Source: Saprospiraceae bacterium
GTDB lineage: Bacteria > Bacteroidota > Bacteroidia > Chitinophagales > Saprospiraceae
DNA: 5,114 nucleotides
Assembly: GCA_027009605.1 (NCBI GenBank)
Contig: JALVCY010000091.1
Location: forward strand, 1-5,114
Direction: 5' to 3'
Part shown: positions 4,911 through 5,114 of the stretch, piece after piece
Layout: every line of letters begins with the position of its first letter
Numbering within the stretch: the stretch's first letter is position 1
Notes under the pieces: generated by a model
The model's input: only the letters and a program-made list of their open reading frames with translations
Told to the model about the DNA's origin: nothing
The model's database searches: none
Position numbers and translations under genes: made by a program

Positions 4911-4920
4911 CCATAAATGA
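4911..4920. promoter_or_regulatory. Candidate operator box 3 (CCATAAATGA)
   Basis: This is an inverted copy of boxes 1 and 2 with one changed base (TCATAAATGA expected). It lies in the predicted leader, ending 6 bp before the ATG, and 52 bp from box 2, close to five helical turns. Confidence 0.45.
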
Positions 4921-4926
4921 CTTAAA

Positions 4927-5114
4927 ATGAGTACTTTTGGACAAAAATTGACTGAGTGTAGAAAAGCTAAGAAGCTTTCGCAAAGTGAACTCGCTCGCCT
5001 ACTGAAAACTAATCATTCTATCATCGGCAAGTACGAACGGGATGAAGTGAAGCCTTCAATTGATGTTGTGAAAAAATTAGCAGATACCCTACAAACTACA
5101 GTTGGCTTTTTGCT
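4927..5114 (+). CDS. XRE-family helix-turn-helix transcriptional regulator (5' part, truncated by window end)
   Basis: The first 62 codons from the ATG at 4927 form a typical Cro/C1-type HTH domain. There is a helix with MSTFGQKLTECRKAKKLSQS, the HTH core SELARLLKTNHSIIGKYER (about residues 20-38), the loop DEVKPS, and a final helix DVVKKLADTLQTTVGFLL. The invariant-type features LSQSELA, the small residue before the recognition helix and the Y-E-R after it are present. Such proteins are cytoplasmic DNA-binding repressors. The C-terminal part, which would show whether it is a stand-alone repressor, an antitoxin or a longer regulator, is outside the window. It is the only plus-strand gene here, points away from the array, and is preceded by three palindromic boxes and a promoter-like element, so autoregulation is likely. 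A link to the immunity array is not shown. Confidence 0.9.
   Translation, partial: MSTFGQKLTECRKAKKLSQSELARLLKTNHSIIGKYERDEVKPSIDVVKKLADTLQTTVGFL

Overview
The window looks like a Bacteroidota chromosome. The genes are AT-rich, Shine-Dalgarno sites are not evident, TTG starts are plausible, and a TAnnTTTG-type -7 element precedes the one plus-strand gene. I suspect Cytophagales or Saprospirales from the style of the long intergenic repeats, but this is a weak inference.

Positions 1-4800 form a repetitive array read on the minus strand. Four modules alternate with five copies or part-copies of an interspersed repeat. From right to left (direction of transcription) they are: repeat D (4483-4775), a toxin-tail remnant overlapping a membrane-anchored protein (4446-3946); repeat C (3909-3108), a frameshifted tail remnant followed by a lipoprotein (2950-2303); repeat B (2280-1594), a toxin domain (1627-1340) overlapping a small acidic immunity-like protein (1343-1068); repeat A (1058-664), a short tail remnant followed by a one-helix membrane protein (611-210); and a part-repeat (about 185-60) running off the window. 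In every module the 3' end of one reading frame meets the start of the next gene either as an ATGA overlap or with a 1-nt gap. That is the usual arrangement of a polymorphic-toxin C-terminus and its immunity gene. Only module B keeps a recognisable toxin domain (about 85 residues, resembling the DUF2380/TIGR02269-like His-rich family). The other three keep only the last 17-50 codons. All four are cut at the same nucleotide junction, GGGTgTGyyAGC on the coding strand, which is the end of the repeat.

I read this as an orphan toxin/immunity (or immunity-only) cassette array whose toxin bodies were removed by recombination or insertion at the repeat ends. The immunity genes survive, perhaps protecting against sister strains. 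Three of the four predicted immunity proteins are membrane-anchored or lipidated, so the lost toxins may have acted in the envelope.

The repeats are mosaics. All four full copies share a left block, two share a structured middle block with a 10-bp-stem hairpin, and copies B and C differ by a clean 112-bp indel.

At the right end (4796-5114) a plus-strand XRE-family repressor begins, truncated by the window edge. Its upstream region has three TCATTTATGA-type palindromes spaced 63 and 52 bp apart, close to whole helical turns, around a Bacteroidota-like promoter. This suggests autoregulation.
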